This document shows, piece after piece, positions 8,420 to 17,083 of a stretch of 64,000 bases of DNA. Position numbers and translations under genes: made by a program. A model generated the notes under the pieces. It saw only the letters and a list, made by a program, of their open reading frames with translations. It made no database searches and was not told where the DNA came from. Position 1 is the first letter of the stretch, and every line of letters starts with the position of its first letter. The DNA is from DTKD01 sp964494345 (lineage in GTDB: Bacteria > Armatimonadota > UBA5829): assembly GCA_964494345.1 (NCBI GenBank), contig CAZBSI010000012.1, positions 1 to 64,000 on the forward strand, written 5' to 3'.

Positions 8420-9871
8420 TTAGTGTCTAATGACACCTGATTCGACCTCATGCCAGCCCGTGTTGTCCACGCCGACACCCATAAGCTTTGTCTGCACCTG
8501 AACAAACAGTGTACGGTCGAAGTTCAGTTTTTCGAGGGGGATAGCTATCTCCAACACATTGTTTTTAGTGGCCCAAATCACACATTCGGGCTTGGTCGGG
8601 GATTTTAATCTGATGGCCAGGGAATATCGATCGTTTTCGTCGGAAGTAGAGATACCTCTGAAGTTAATGTAGTAGGTGAGGCGCTTGGAGAGACGGCGCA
8701 CGGTGTCCATTCTCACGTAGAGTTTTTTATCGTCCCGGCACAGATATATCGCGCGAACATCCCCTCCTTTATTCAGTTCCGTAAGCACATAATCGGCGAC
8801 CGTGTCTAGATAAGCAGGCGGAATGCCGAACCAGTCGTCGAGTTCGCCGTCGATAGTGATTGTCGAATGCGGCACTGAAACGATCTGACTGACTGGACTG
8901 TTACCGAATATTTCGTTGATACGGGCGAAGCTGAGCAAGAAATTACGTTCGACGTCGACTTGAGTCGAATAGCTCATAATAGCGCTGCGCTTGCGGGCGG
9001 CTGTCTCTGGGGAAAGCGCAAGAGAGTACCATTTTGTATTAGTCTGAACCAGGCCATACGGTGGCGCGAGAGGCTCGTTTTTGCGATCCCCCTTCGGTAC
9101 CGGCCAATCCCCTCTGTGCACGATATACGTATGCACTTTGACTTTGACTTCATTAGGCGTCCGCGCCTGGATTTGCTGCAAAGCCGCGGAAACGAAGCAG
9201 TATGTGGCGTAGTGGTCAGGATGGTTATCGCATGGATGCGGCAGGTAAATGTCAGTCGGCTTATCTGTTTTTAGTATTTTCACTATATCATTTAGCAGGC
9301 TCTCCCCGCAGTATGGGGCGTTGGGAGTAAATGAGTTTACATAAGGGGAATGATCTACGCGAGTTGCGTGAGAGACATATAGCTTATCACGCAGCCAGTA
9401 ATTATTCCAAAGCTGTGAAATACCTCTGTCTGGGTAGCCAAGAAACGTGACCTGATTTGCATCGACACCAAGTTGTCCTAATGCACTCAGCGTCTCTTTC
9501 TGCCGTTTATAGGCAAATTTAATGCACTTGTGTGGAGTGACGCGGATTGTGCCATAAGCCCGGCCGGCGGCAATTCTGAAGCCGTCGCCGTTTGTGATTA
9601 GAACTACCCGTACATCGGCTCCATTTTTGACAGCGGTTGCCAGCATACCGCCACAGCCAAGGGTCTCATCGTCTGAGTGCGGGGCGAAAACTATGATGCG
9701 GTCGCCGGGTTTGTGCGGGGCAGCCTGAGGCAAACTGACGTGCGCTTGCCATTCGTTTGCGAGATGAATTCGATACTGAATCGCAACCGTTGCCAAAACC
9801 ACGACCGCTGCGATTACCAAGATGAGCAGCTTGGTCGCCCGCAATGTCCGGTGAATTAGATGTGTGTTCAA
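8420..9871 (-). CDS. PIG-L family deacetylase with C-terminal CBM9-like domain
   Basis: 483 residues. One N-terminal membrane helix (residues 14-31) anchors the protein. The PIG-L/LmbE catalytic signature is FAPHSDDETLGCGG (His65, Asp67-Asp68-Glu69), and a second zinc motif with HPCDNHPDHYATY lies near residue 210. These enzymes remove acetyl groups from N-acetylglucosaminyl substrates. Beyond about residue 335 is a second domain (ITIDGELDDWFGIPPA, then VRAIYLCRDDKKLYVRMD) resembling family 9 carbohydrate-binding/DOMON modules, suggesting a glycan substrate outside the cytoplasm. The TTG start lies only 13 nt after the tRNA-Ser gene, with a poor ribosome binding site, so the start is uncertain. 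Confidence 0.85.
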   Translation of the reverse strand: MNTHLIHRTLRATKLLILVIAAVVVLATVAIQYRIHLANEWQAHVSLPQAAPHKPGDRIIVFAPHSDDETLGCGGMLATAVKNGADVRVVLITNGDGFRIAAGRAYGTIRVTPHKCIKFAYKRQKETLSALGQLGVDANQVTFLGYPDRGISQLWNNYWLRDKLYVSHATRVDHSPYVNSFTPNAPYCGESLLNDIVKILKTDKPTDIYLPHPCDNHPDHYATYCFVSAALQQIQARTPNEVKVKVHTYIVHRGDWPVPKGDRKNEPLAPPYGLVQTNTKWYSLALSPETAARKRSAIMSYSTQVDVERNFLLSFARINEIFGNSPVSQIVSVPHSTITIDGELDDWFGIPPAYLDTVADYVLTELNKGGDVRAIYLCRDDKKLYVRMDTVRRLSKRLTYYINFRGISTSDENDRYSLAIRLKSPTKPECVIWATKNNVLEIAIPLEKLNFDRTLFVQVQTKLMGVGVDNTGWHEVESGVIRH

Positions 9872-9884
9872 ATGTGTAGAGGCC

Positions 9885-9975
9885 TGGCGGAGTGGCTGGG
9901 ATTCGAACCCAGGAGCGAGTTACCCCGCTACAGCATTTCCAGTGCTGCTCCTTCGACCAACTCGGACACCACTCC
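9885..9975 (-). tRNA. tRNA-Ser (GGA)
   Basis: On the minus strand the acceptor GGAGTGG pairs with CCACTCC. The anticodon stem is CAGCA/TGCTG with loop CTGGAAA (anticodon GGA), a long variable arm (GCGGGGTAACTCGC) marks it as type II, the T arm is CTGGG/CCCAG with TTCGAAT, and CCA is encoded at 9885-9887. Confidence 0.93.
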
Positions 9976-10038
9976 GTGAGTAAAATGATAACACACCGAC
10001 CTGCGGATGGTCAATCGGCATAAGGCCATTTGACGCCA

Positions 10039-10446
10039 CTAAACGAGCAAATATATAGACACCAATCCGCAAGCGATCCCCAGCCATTGGCGTGCCGATA
10101 AGCGCTCGTTCCAGGCAAAGTAGGATATTATAGCGGTAAGAGCGATGTTACCGCAACTCCTAACTGGGAAAGCGACCATCCCGGGCACCGTTCGCAATGC
10201 CAAAAGCAGCAAAAACATTGCAATAGCGCCAATTACTCCCATAACCGTTCCTAAAATGGCATCCTGCCTGCGGGTCTCGTGTTTGACGATGAGAAACGTA
10301 ACAAGGCCGCATACGATCCCGGCTCCCCAAAATCCAATGCTATATAGCCCCATATGACCACCCAGGTTGAGGGGATCAAGCGCGCGGTTGGAAATCTGGC
10401 TGACACCTGTAAGCAGAAACGCTACAATCAACAAAAACAGGCTCAT
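10039..10446 (-). CDS. EamA/DMT-type transporter half (second subunit)
   Basis: 135 residues and almost entirely hydrophobic, with about four to five membrane helices: FLLIVAFLLTGVSQ, then GFWGAGIVCGLVTFLIV, GTVMGVIGAIAMFLLLLALRTVP, NIALTAIISYFAWNERLSARQWLGIACGLVSIYLLV. The final block, with NERLSARQWLGI, is the hallmark end of an EamA repeat. Full-length members carry two EamA repeats, whereas here each gene encodes one. Its start overlaps the previous gene by 4 nt (ATGA), indicating translational coupling and a probable heterodimer. The substrate is unknown. Confidence 0.75.
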   Translation of the reverse strand: MSLFLLIVAFLLTGVSQISNRALDPLNLGGHMGLYSIGFWGAGIVCGLVTFLIVKHETRRQDAILGTVMGVIGAIAMFLLLLALRTVPGMVAFPVRSCGNIALTAIISYFAWNERLSARQWLGIACGLVSIYLLV

Positions 10447-10871
10447 TGGGCACCCTTCTTCTTTTCGTTACCGGGATTGCAGAGTATAAACGCAATCGGA
10501 ATCAGCGCCAGGCCGATTAGTTGTCTGCCGGTGGGGTGTTCGCCCCAGATGAAGATCGATGCGGCTACAGGAAAGCCGACGGCCAATCCGATCACAGTCC
10601 ACGAAACCGCCAGCACGCCGGTGCGAATGTGATAGAAAAATGCCAGGGTAGATATATAGCAGGTGATTCCCGTCGCAAAACCGAGCACCGCCGCAGGCGT
10701 GGACCAACCGCCTCCGGTTTGCTGATAATAGATAATCGAGACTGCTGTCGCTCCGACGTAGACCCAGGTGTTTACCGAGGTTAGCTCGCACTTGTATTTG
10801 CCGGCCAATTTATAGCACAGCGCCCACATCGTCACCAGAGCCGTGGAAAGAAAGAGATACAGATAACCCAA
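10443..10871 (-). CDS. EamA/DMT-type transporter half (first subunit)
   Basis: About 142 residues from a TTG at 10871 with CTGGAG 7 nt upstream. An earlier in-frame TTG at 10910 would sit in the loop of the hairpin 10897-10927 and is less likely. Several helices are visible (YLYLFLSTALVTMWALCYKLAG, TWVYVGATAVSIIYY, AAVLGFATGITCYISTLAFFYHI), and the end GEHPTGRQLIGLALIPIAFILC is an EamA-repeat ending. It is coupled with the downstream half by a 4-nt overlap, so together the two make one drug/metabolite transporter-like permease. Confidence 0.72.
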   Translation of the reverse strand: MGYLYLFLSTALVTMWALCYKLAGKYKCELTSVNTWVYVGATAVSIIYYQQTGGGWSTPAAVLGFATGITCYISTLAFFYHIRTGVLAVSWTVIGLAVGFPVAASIFIWGEHPTGRQLIGLALIPIAFILCNPGNEKKKGAQ

Positions 10872-10896
10872 TAGCGTCTCCAGTATTCTAAGACAA

Positions 10897-10927
10897 GTAT
10901 CGGGACTCAACTTTCAAGCCCCGATAC
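10897..10927 (-). terminator. 8-bp hairpin after the AIR-synthase-like gene
   Basis: GTATCGGG (10897-10904) pairs perfectly with CCCGATAC (10920-10927) with a 15-nt loop; on the minus strand it is followed by TTGTCTT. It could partly terminate transcription ahead of the transporter pair, or protect the upstream message. Confidence 0.45.
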
Positions 10928-10955
10928 ATAAGCGTTACTTATATAACAATCTCAA

Positions 10956-11945
10956 TCACGAATCGAAATATCGCGCGATTTCGTCGCGGTCGAAGGCGGG
11001 AACCTCCTCGCCGTCGGCAAAGCGTATACCTGCTTCAGGTTCGGTGACAGTGCCGATTTCAGCCGCAATTACCCCTGCGTCCTTGAATCGAGCCAGCATC
11101 TGATCAGCCTGACCAGAATCGGCTGCAATTAACAGGCTGCCGGATGCAATTAAGCCCAACGGGTTCAAGCCAACTGCGTCGCATATAACGCGACACTCTT
11201 CAAGAACCGGTATGGCCTCGCGTTGAATAATAGCCCCTTTTCCCGATGCGCCCGCAAGTTCCCTGATTGCAGTGGCCAATCCGCCCTCGGTTGGATCGTG
11301 CATAGCGGTTACGCCGCCGTTATTCATCGCGATGCGAGCATATCGTAACACGCCGATGCCAGGATCGTCCAGCAAATATTTTGCGCGTTCGATCAATTCT
11401 GTTTTTATCCCATCAATAGGCTCATTAGCAAGAATTGCAGTGCCTTCAACCGCTATTGGCCCTGCGAGCAGCAGCGTGTCCCCTACTCTTGCGCCCTTGT
11501 TGCTTATAAGGGATTTCTCGTCGACCTCTCCGAGCATGCAGCCGGATATAACGACGCTGTTTACAGATGATGTGATCTCGGTGTGGCCGCCTATTAGCGT
11601 TACGTCGATAGCCTGGCAGGCTTGTTCGATGTCGTCGAAGATAGACTGTACATCGGATTCTGAACTGTCGGGCGGAAGCAGTATGGTGGCCAGAAAGTGC
11701 CGTGGGACTCCACCCATTACGGCGATATCGTTGGCGTTTACGTCTACGGCGTATTGGCCGACCCGGTCTGTTGCAAACGTGATCGGATCGGTTGCCGCGA
11801 CCAGAACACCGCCGGCGAATCTTACCGCTGCGGCGTCCTCACCGTAAGCCGGGCCGATGATCACCCGCGGGTCCGTGCGCGTGCGGGAAAGCAGGCGCGT
11901 CAATATGTCCGCCGGAAGTTTACCGGTTTCTATTTTACGAGGCAT
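10956..11945 (-). CDS. AIR synthase-related protein (PurM/ThiL/HypE superfamily)
   Basis: 329 residues. The N-terminal PurM fold shows GPAYGEDAAAVRF, ATDPITFATDRVGQYAVDVNANDIAVMGG and a TLIGGHTEIT segment, and the C-terminal domain has HDPTEGGLATAIRELA and GLIASGSLLIAA. These are the ATP-binding features of the family that includes HypE, ThiL and SelD. The Pro-Arg-x-Cys tail that HypE uses for carbamoyl transfer is absent, as are hydrogenase genes nearby, so HypE itself is not supported. Its substrate is unknown. It starts 7 nt after the metallophosphoesterase gene in the same operon. Confidence 0.8.
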   Translation of the reverse strand: MPRKIETGKLPADILTRLLSRTRTDPRVIIGPAYGEDAAAVRFAGGVLVAATDPITFATDRVGQYAVDVNANDIAVMGGVPRHFLATILLPPDSSESDVQSIFDDIEQACQAIDVTLIGGHTEITSSVNSVVISGCMLGEVDEKSLISNKGARVGDTLLLAGPIAVEGTAILANEPIDGIKTELIERAKYLLDDPGIGVLRYARIAMNNGGVTAMHDPTEGGLATAIRELAGASGKGAIIQREAIPVLEECRVICDAVGLNPLGLIASGSLLIAADSGQADQMLARFKDAGVIAAEIGTVTEPEAGIRFADGEEVPAFDRDEIARYFDS

Positions 11946-11952
11946 AATGATC

Positions 11953-12804
11953 CTACAATTTCACGCTCTGTGGCACTTTGTCGAGAGTGTAGAACTCGTG
12001 CTCGACACGATCGGGGTAGACTTTCCAGATTCGAAAACCAACGTCCGGCGGCTCGCCCTCTGATTTGCTCAATGCGCCGCTGGTAACAAGCGTCATCCCA
12101 CCGTGGGTGGCTGATTGTTCATGGTGCAAGTGACCTGAGATGGCGTAGTCCACCCCGTAGCGGTTCATAAGATGCAGATACTCGGTGCGCAGGGCGAGTG
12201 GGACGTTTTGATATCGATCCGGTTCATCAGCTTTATTTAAGAAGAATGGCTGGTGCATACATACAAATATATGGGTAGGTTTGGATGCCCTGGCACTCTC
12301 CAGCGTCTCGACCAGCCATTTGCGTTGCTCTTCGCGATAAGCCTCATCTGCGCCATTGCCGAGCAGGCAACCGTTGATAGCGATAAACTGCGCGCCGTTA
12401 TACGAAAAACCGTAGTAGTCCTTGCCGAATACCCTTCGGTAGCCCTTTATATCTGCCGCTGTCGGCGCATTGCCAACATCGTGATTGCCGGGCAAAAGTT
12501 TAAGCGGGATATCCGGGTTAATTTCACTTGCTATTCGATAGAACTCGCGGACTTGCTTCGGGTCGCGCTTGGCATTAGTCAAATCGCCAGTTATTAACAC
12601 AAACGCAGGTTTGAGGCGATTGATATGTTCTACGGCTTTGGTGAAGTGCTCTATCTCGGCCACCATGTCTTTGTTGCTGGTGGTAAAGCCTAGCTGCGGG
12701 TCGGTGAGGTGCACAAAAAAGAACGGCGCGTTGGCTGCCATAGCCGCGCATAGAGTCACCAACAGAAGCGTAAGTACAAATATACTGGTTCGCAGATTTC
12801 TCAT
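11953..12804 (-). CDS. secreted calcineurin-like metallophosphoesterase
   Basis: 283 residues with a signal peptide (RNLRTSIFVLTLLLVTLCAAMAANA). The five metallophosphoesterase motifs are present: HLTDPQLG, LITGDLTN, LPGNHDVG, a MHQPFF histidine, and ISGHLHHE. The enzyme should bind two metal ions and hydrolyse phosphomono- or diesters outside the cytoplasm. AGGAGAG lies 4-5 nt before the ATG. It lies 9 nt downstream of the second sugar permease gene, so the phosphatase may act on phosphorylated substrates before uptake (inference). Confidence 0.88.
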   Translation of the reverse strand: MRNLRTSIFVLTLLLVTLCAAMAANAPFFFVHLTDPQLGFTTSNKDMVAEIEHFTKAVEHINRLKPAFVLITGDLTNAKRDPKQVREFYRIASEINPDIPLKLLPGNHDVGNAPTAADIKGYRRVFGKDYYGFSYNGAQFIAINGCLLGNGADEAYREEQRKWLVETLESARASKPTHIFVCMHQPFFLNKADEPDRYQNVPLALRTEYLHLMNRYGVDYAISGHLHHEQSATHGGMTLVTSGALSKSEGEPPDVGFRIWKVYPDRVEHEFYTLDKVPQSVKL

Positions 12805-12813
12805 TTATCTCTC

Positions 12814-13689
12814 CTATTTTCCACCCATTCCGGATAGCTTGATTCCTTCGACGAAGTAACGTTGATTAAATATGAAAAGCAACAGGACCGGTATAACGGC
12901 GATCATCGACCCTGCCATAAGCTGGGTGTAGTTGGTGGCGTGTTGACCAACGAAATATTTTAATCCGATTGGAAGGGTGCGCAATGGTTCGGTGACTGTG
13001 ATGACCAACGGCCACATATAGCTGCCCCAAAACCCCATAAACGTGAATGTTGTAAGAGTGGCGAGGGCTGGTTTGGATAATGGCAGAATCACCCGCGTCC
13101 AGATGCCGAAGTAACCGGAACCGTCGATTTTGGCGGCGTCTTCAAGCTCTGTGGGCAGCCCCATAAAGAATTGTCGCAGCATAAAAGTGCCGTACGCGCT
13201 GAACAACCCCGGAACAATTAAACCCGGATATGAGTTAATCCAGTGCATCTTTTTGAGGATTACAAACAGCGGAATCATCGTCACCGAGCCCGGCACCATC
13301 ATAGTCGCAAGATAGGCAAAGAACAGCTTGTCGCGACCGGGGAAGCGCAGTCTGGCAAATGCGTAAGCTGCCATAGCGCTTGTAAGCACCTGTCCGAAAG
13401 TGCCTACCACAGCCACGAAGATGCTGGACATATATAATCTTGGGATGTTGATCTCGTTCCAGGCGTCGGGGTAGTTGCCCCACCACGCACGATATTTTAC
13501 CCCATCTACGATAGTATCCCGCCAGAAGAAAAGCTCCGGCAGCCATTTGATACCTCCACCGGCAGCGAAGACCTCGCCGGGCTGCTTGATTGAGGTGACT
13601 GCCATCCACACAAACGGAACCAGCATTGTGACCGCGCCGAGGCTCAACATCAGATATAACGCGAGTTTTGACAGGGTTTTTCTATTCAT
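12814..13689 (-). CDS. sugar ABC transporter permease (MalG-type)
   Basis: 291 residues with about six membrane helices. The EAA loop that docks the ATPase reads EDAAKIDGSGYFGIWTRVILPLSKPALA. The C-terminus, NQRYFVEGIKLSGMGGK, is typical of MalG/UgpE permeases (RYFxxGLTxGAVKG). It overlaps the MalF-type gene by 8 nt. No ATP-binding subunit is encoded in the window, so a shared MsmX-like ATPase elsewhere is expected. Confidence 0.92.
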   Translation of the reverse strand: MNRKTLSKLALYLMLSLGAVTMLVPFVWMAVTSIKQPGEVFAAGGGIKWLPELFFWRDTIVDGVKYRAWWGNYPDAWNEINIPRLYMSSIFVAVVGTFGQVLTSAMAAYAFARLRFPGRDKLFFAYLATMMVPGSVTMIPLFVILKKMHWINSYPGLIVPGLFSAYGTFMLRQFFMGLPTELEDAAKIDGSGYFGIWTRVILPLSKPALATLTTFTFMGFWGSYMWPLVITVTEPLRTLPIGLKYFVGQHATNYTQLMAGSMIAVIPVLLLFIFNQRYFVEGIKLSGMGGK

Positions 13690-14875
13690 AACTCACCACC
13701 CTGCCGCCGAGCTTCCACGTCGCTAAAGTCAAGACTAATATCACGCCGAACAACACCCACGCTATGGTCGAGGCGTATCCCATATTAAATTTCTCAAAGG
13801 CGGTTTGGTAGAGGTAGTATTCTATAGTGGTGGTGCTGCCAGCCGGGCCGCCGCCGGTCATCACGTTTGCGGTCATAAACCCGCTCTGAAAACCGCCTAT
13901 TATGCTCATAACCAGTATAAAAAACGTAGTCGGGCTGATCATAGGCCAGGTAACTGACCAGAACTTGGCCCACGGCCCGGCGCCGTCGATCTCCGCAGCT
14001 TCGTAATATGAACTCGGCACGCCCTGCAATGCGGCGAGGTAGAGGATCATATTGTAGCCGCCCAGTCCGCCCCACAAGCCCATCACAATCAAAGCGGGTT
14101 TTGCCCATTGCACCGTGCCGAGCCAGTCCGGCGGCGTGGAGATAAATGACAAAATGGCAGAGTGAATCGCCCCGCCAAAAGCGCCGATTGCGATGAATAG
14201 GCCAGCTCCGGTTGCAATCATAATTATTCGATACAGGCCGTCGCGAAGCCGAATGCCGAGCCTGGTGCAGATATAAAAAACCAGAAGTAGTATGGCAGCG
14301 GCTGACCCCAGCGTTAATAATCCAAATATAATGGCCAAAACGGCGGTAGTGAGCACGCCGGTTACAGGGTTTGCGTAAAGCGCACCGCCGATTGATCTTA
14401 CGGTTTGATTTATGAGGCCGATGTCCGAATTGTATAGATATTTCCAGAGAATAAGCAGAGCCACGCCGGAGCAGACTGCGGGAAGGAAATAGATGGTGCG
14501 GAAGACGACGATGCCCTTGAGCTTCTGGTTCATCATCAAAGCGACCAGCAGGCTTCCCATCATACCGATTGGTATGCCGATCATAAGATAGACCGTATTA
14601 TAGACATACTGCCAGAAGAACGGATCATTGGGCGCCAGTCGCGCGCCTTCGTGGTGAAAACCGAGCAGGCTGCGGAAGTTTTCAAAACCGAGCCAGGTTG
14701 GAGACTTAAAGATATTCCAGTGCGTAAACGACATGAACAGGGATATGACCACTGGAACAGAGGTGAACAGCAAAAATCCGAGAAAGTTCGGCGCAAGGAA
14801 TGCATACGCCGCAAGGGTCTCTCGTCGTCTTGCCGATGAATGCCTAGCTACAGATTTTTCTTTTGCTTTGTTCAA
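13682..14875 (-). CDS. sugar ABC transporter permease (MalF-type) with extra membrane insert
   Basis: 397 residues, against roughly 290-310 usual for this subfamily. The standard parts are visible: AYAFLAPNFLGFLLFTSVPVVISLFMSF at the N-terminus, VFRTIYFLPAVCSGVALLILWKYLYN, the EAA loop EAAEIDGAGPWAKFWSVTWPMISP, and the GGGPAGSTTTIEYYLYQTAF end. Between GLINQTVRSIGG and PPDWLGTVQWAKPALIVMGLWGG lies an insertion of about 90 residues with two further hydrophobic helices (GVLTTAVLAIIFGLLTLGSA..., RIIMIATGAGLFIAIGAFGG). It forms a transporter with the binding protein 9 nt upstream and the MalG-type permease downstream. Confidence 0.9.
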   Translation of the reverse strand: MNKAKEKSVARHSSARRRETLAAYAFLAPNFLGFLLFTSVPVVISLFMSFTHWNIFKSPTWLGFENFRSLLGFHHEGARLAPNDPFFWQYVYNTVYLMIGIPIGMMGSLLVALMMNQKLKGIVVFRTIYFLPAVCSGVALLILWKYLYNSDIGLINQTVRSIGGALYANPVTGVLTTAVLAIIFGLLTLGSAAAILLLVFYICTRLGIRLRDGLYRIIMIATGAGLFIAIGAFGGAIHSAILSFISTPPDWLGTVQWAKPALIVMGLWGGLGGYNMILYLAALQGVPSSYYEAAEIDGAGPWAKFWSVTWPMISPTTFFILVMSIIGGFQSGFMTANVMTGGGPAGSTTTIEYYLYQTAFEKFNMGYASTIAWVLFGVILVLTLATWKLGGRVVSYE

Positions 14876-14884
14876 CTTCTTATA

Positions 14885-16225
14885 TCAATCCAAAAAGTTG
14901 GGATTTGTCAGGTTGCGCTTGATTATCGCATTGATTCGATTTGCTATGGCCTCGCAGGCTGCGTCCGGAGACTGCTGGCGGAGCCACATCTTGTCGAGTT
15001 CCACGTTTATTATAGCGGACACATCCAGGTTGTTTATATATGGGGAGAACTCCTGCACTCGCGCGTATTTCATTTCGTCAAGATAGAGCCGGTTGTTTGT
15101 CTCGTGCGGATAGTCCGGGTTGTAGGCGAATGCGGATGTGATGGCAGGGTCGGTGCTGACAGGCATCCCATCGCCGTAGTTTGCCACTAGTAATTGGTTG
15201 TCTTTTTGCAGCAGGTGGCTAATAAAGGTCAAAGCCGCCTCGCGATTTGGTGAAGTCTTTGGAATTGCATAAGACTTGCTTGCGAGCAGGGTCACTCTAT
15301 TAGGGCCGTGCGGGGCGCTGACGACGTCCCATTCCAGATCGTGTTGCTCCCGATATTGAATCGACATCCAGCGACCGGAGAGAGTCATCGCGACCATCGA
15401 CGCTCTGAACAACAGCGCGTCCGTGCCCCATGCGCCTGTCGGGGCCATACTCTGGGCTTCGCTGGTGGTCGGCATAACGCCGTGTTTGAGCCTCAAATCC
15501 GCCCAGAATCGGACGCCTTTCTTCACTTCGGGGGAGTTCATAAGACAACGCTTGCCGTCCTCGCTGAATAATCTCCCATTGTACATCCAGATGAAAAACC
15601 ACCAGTCGCCGTTGTTGATGAACAGCCCCTTTTGCGATGGAATCTTGCGACCATTTTCATATTTGTATTTAGTGAGTTTTTTGGCAGCCTCAAGGCACTC
15701 ATCCCACGTCCAGCCCGGCTTGGGATAAGGCACGCCGGCTTCGCGGAAGAGCTTTTTGTTGTAGAACATAACAAAAGACCCGCAGTTTTCCGGTATGCCG
15801 ACTATTTTGCCGTCGTGATAAATATATGGTGATAGGCTCGGATAGAGCTTGTCGACGGCGATTTTATATTTAGAGACATACGGCGTCAGGTCGAGCAGAA
15901 CACCGTTTTTGGCGAACAGGCGAATGGTCTGGGGGTCGTAAAGAGCCATTACATCCGGCGGCACGTCTCCTGCCAACTGAGTAAGCAGGCGCTGGGCCTC
16001 GGCTCCCGGGTCGTTTATGACGCTGATGCCGGGGTGGCTGGACTCAAAGAGCTTGATTTGCTCCTTTCGAATGGGGTTCGGATCGACACACCAGCGAAGG
16101 GATGTCCTGCCCTTGGGTGTTGGGTTGGTGGTCGATGACAGGTAGATGCCCAGGCCGATAACAGCCATAACCCCGACCGTCAGAGCGAAAATTGACAATA
16201 TTTTGGATAGTCTGGTGTTTTCCAA
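14885..16225 (-). CDS. sugar ABC transporter substrate-binding protein, membrane-anchored
   Basis: 446 residues of the family 1 extracellular solute-binding fold: WCVDPNPIRKEQIKLFESSHPGISV, AQRLLTQLAGDVPPDVMAL, VLLDLTPYV, GIPENCGSFVMFYNKKLFREAGVPYPKPGWTWDE, and a later SGRWMSIQY. The N-terminal hydrophobic segment (residues 11-30) has no lipobox cysteine, so it may remain as an uncleaved anchor or be cut without lipidation. It binds an unknown carbohydrate for the two permeases that follow. It starts 12 nt after panC, in what looks like one long transcription unit. Confidence 0.9.
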   Translation of the reverse strand: MENTRLSKILSIFALTVGVMAVIGLGIYLSSTTNPTPKGRTSLRWCVDPNPIRKEQIKLFESSHPGISVINDPGAEAQRLLTQLAGDVPPDVMALYDPQTIRLFAKNGVLLDLTPYVSKYKIAVDKLYPSLSPYIYHDGKIVGIPENCGSFVMFYNKKLFREAGVPYPKPGWTWDECLEAAKKLTKYKYENGRKIPSQKGLFINNGDWWFFIWMYNGRLFSEDGKRCLMNSPEVKKGVRFWADLRLKHGVMPTTSEAQSMAPTGAWGTDALLFRASMVAMTLSGRWMSIQYREQHDLEWDVVSAPHGPNRVTLLASKSYAIPKTSPNREAALTFISHLLQKDNQLLVANYGDGMPVSTDPAITSAFAYNPDYPHETNNRLYLDEMKYARVQEFSPYINNLDVSAIINVELDKMWLRQQSPDAACEAIANRINAIIKRNLTNPNFLD

Positions 16226-16237
16226 TGGTCTATCGAG

Positions 16238-17083
16238 CTAATCCATAAGAATCAGGTTGTCTATCAGCCGCGTCGTACCTATTCGAACCGCGAGCAACGC
16301 TACGGCGGGCCGATCGATGTTTTCTATAGACAGCAAGCTCTCGGCGTCGACTACTACCGCATATTCTACGTCAGCAAGGGGCTGCGATGTGAGCTTATCG
16401 AGCAATATTTGTTCGAGCGCGCGGCGGTCTCTCTGGCCTGAGTTATACTCGACTCTCGCTGCTTCGAGCGCGTCGCGCAGAACAAGAGCTGCCTGCCTCT
16501 GATTGTCACTAAGATACCTGTTACGAGACGATAGCGCGAGGCCGTCTGGTTCGCGGACGGTCTGTACTTGCACAATTTCTATGGGCACGTTCAAGTCGCG
16601 CACCATTTTTTTGACTACCTGAAGCTGCTGGTAGTCCTTTTGGCCGAAATAGGCGCAGTCGGCCTGGATTATATTAAATAGTTTAAGGCAGACTGTGGCG
16701 ACACCTCTGAAATGGCCGGGGCGAGATTTGCCTTCGAGCATTGTAGTGACTCCGCCGATTTCTACCCAGCTATCGAAGCCTGGCGGGTACATTTCCTGCG
16801 CATCAGGAGCGAAGATCAGATCGACCCCTGCCTGTTCGCATTTGTGAGCGTCGTCTTCTAAGGTGCGAGGATATCTGCCGAAGTCCTCTGACGGGCCGAA
16901 TTGAGTTGGGTTTACGAAGACACTGACCACGACGAAATCGCACTGCTGGCGAGCGTTCTGAATTAGAGAAAGATGCCCCTCGTGCAGAGCGCCCATCGTC
17001 GGCGCCAAGCCGATAACCTTGCCGGCATTTCGCGCCTCGGAAACATGCTGCTGTGCTTGAGCTATAGTATGAACAAACTTCAC
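16238..17083 (-). CDS. panC: pantothenate synthetase
   Basis: 281 residues, the normal length. It condenses D-pantoate with beta-alanine using ATP to make pantothenate in the cytoplasm. Family motifs: VIGLAPTMGALHEGHLSLI with the HIGH-like His residues, VVSVFVNPTQFGPSEDFGRYPRTLEDD, FRGVATVCLKLFNIIQADCAYFGQKDYQQLQVV, and LALSSRNRYLS near the KMSKS-equivalent region. It overlaps panB by 4 nt, indicating translational coupling in the coenzyme A precursor pathway. Confidence 0.97.
   Translation of the reverse strand: MKFVHTIAQAQQHVSEARNAGKVIGLAPTMGALHEGHLSLIQNARQQCDFVVVSVFVNPTQFGPSEDFGRYPRTLEDDAHKCEQAGVDLIFAPDAQEMYPPGFDSWVEIGGVTTMLEGKSRPGHFRGVATVCLKLFNIIQADCAYFGQKDYQQLQVVKKMVRDLNVPIEIVQVQTVREPDGLALSSRNRYLSDNQRQAALVLRDALEAARVEYNSGQRDRRALEQILLDKLTSQPLADVEYAVVVDAESLLSIENIDRPAVALLAVRIGTTRLIDNLILMD

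Noticed and set aside
10956..11945. Hydrogenase maturation protein HypE
   Set aside because: The C-terminal Pro-Arg-x-Cys carbamoyl-acceptor tail is missing and no hydrogenase or hyp genes are nearby.
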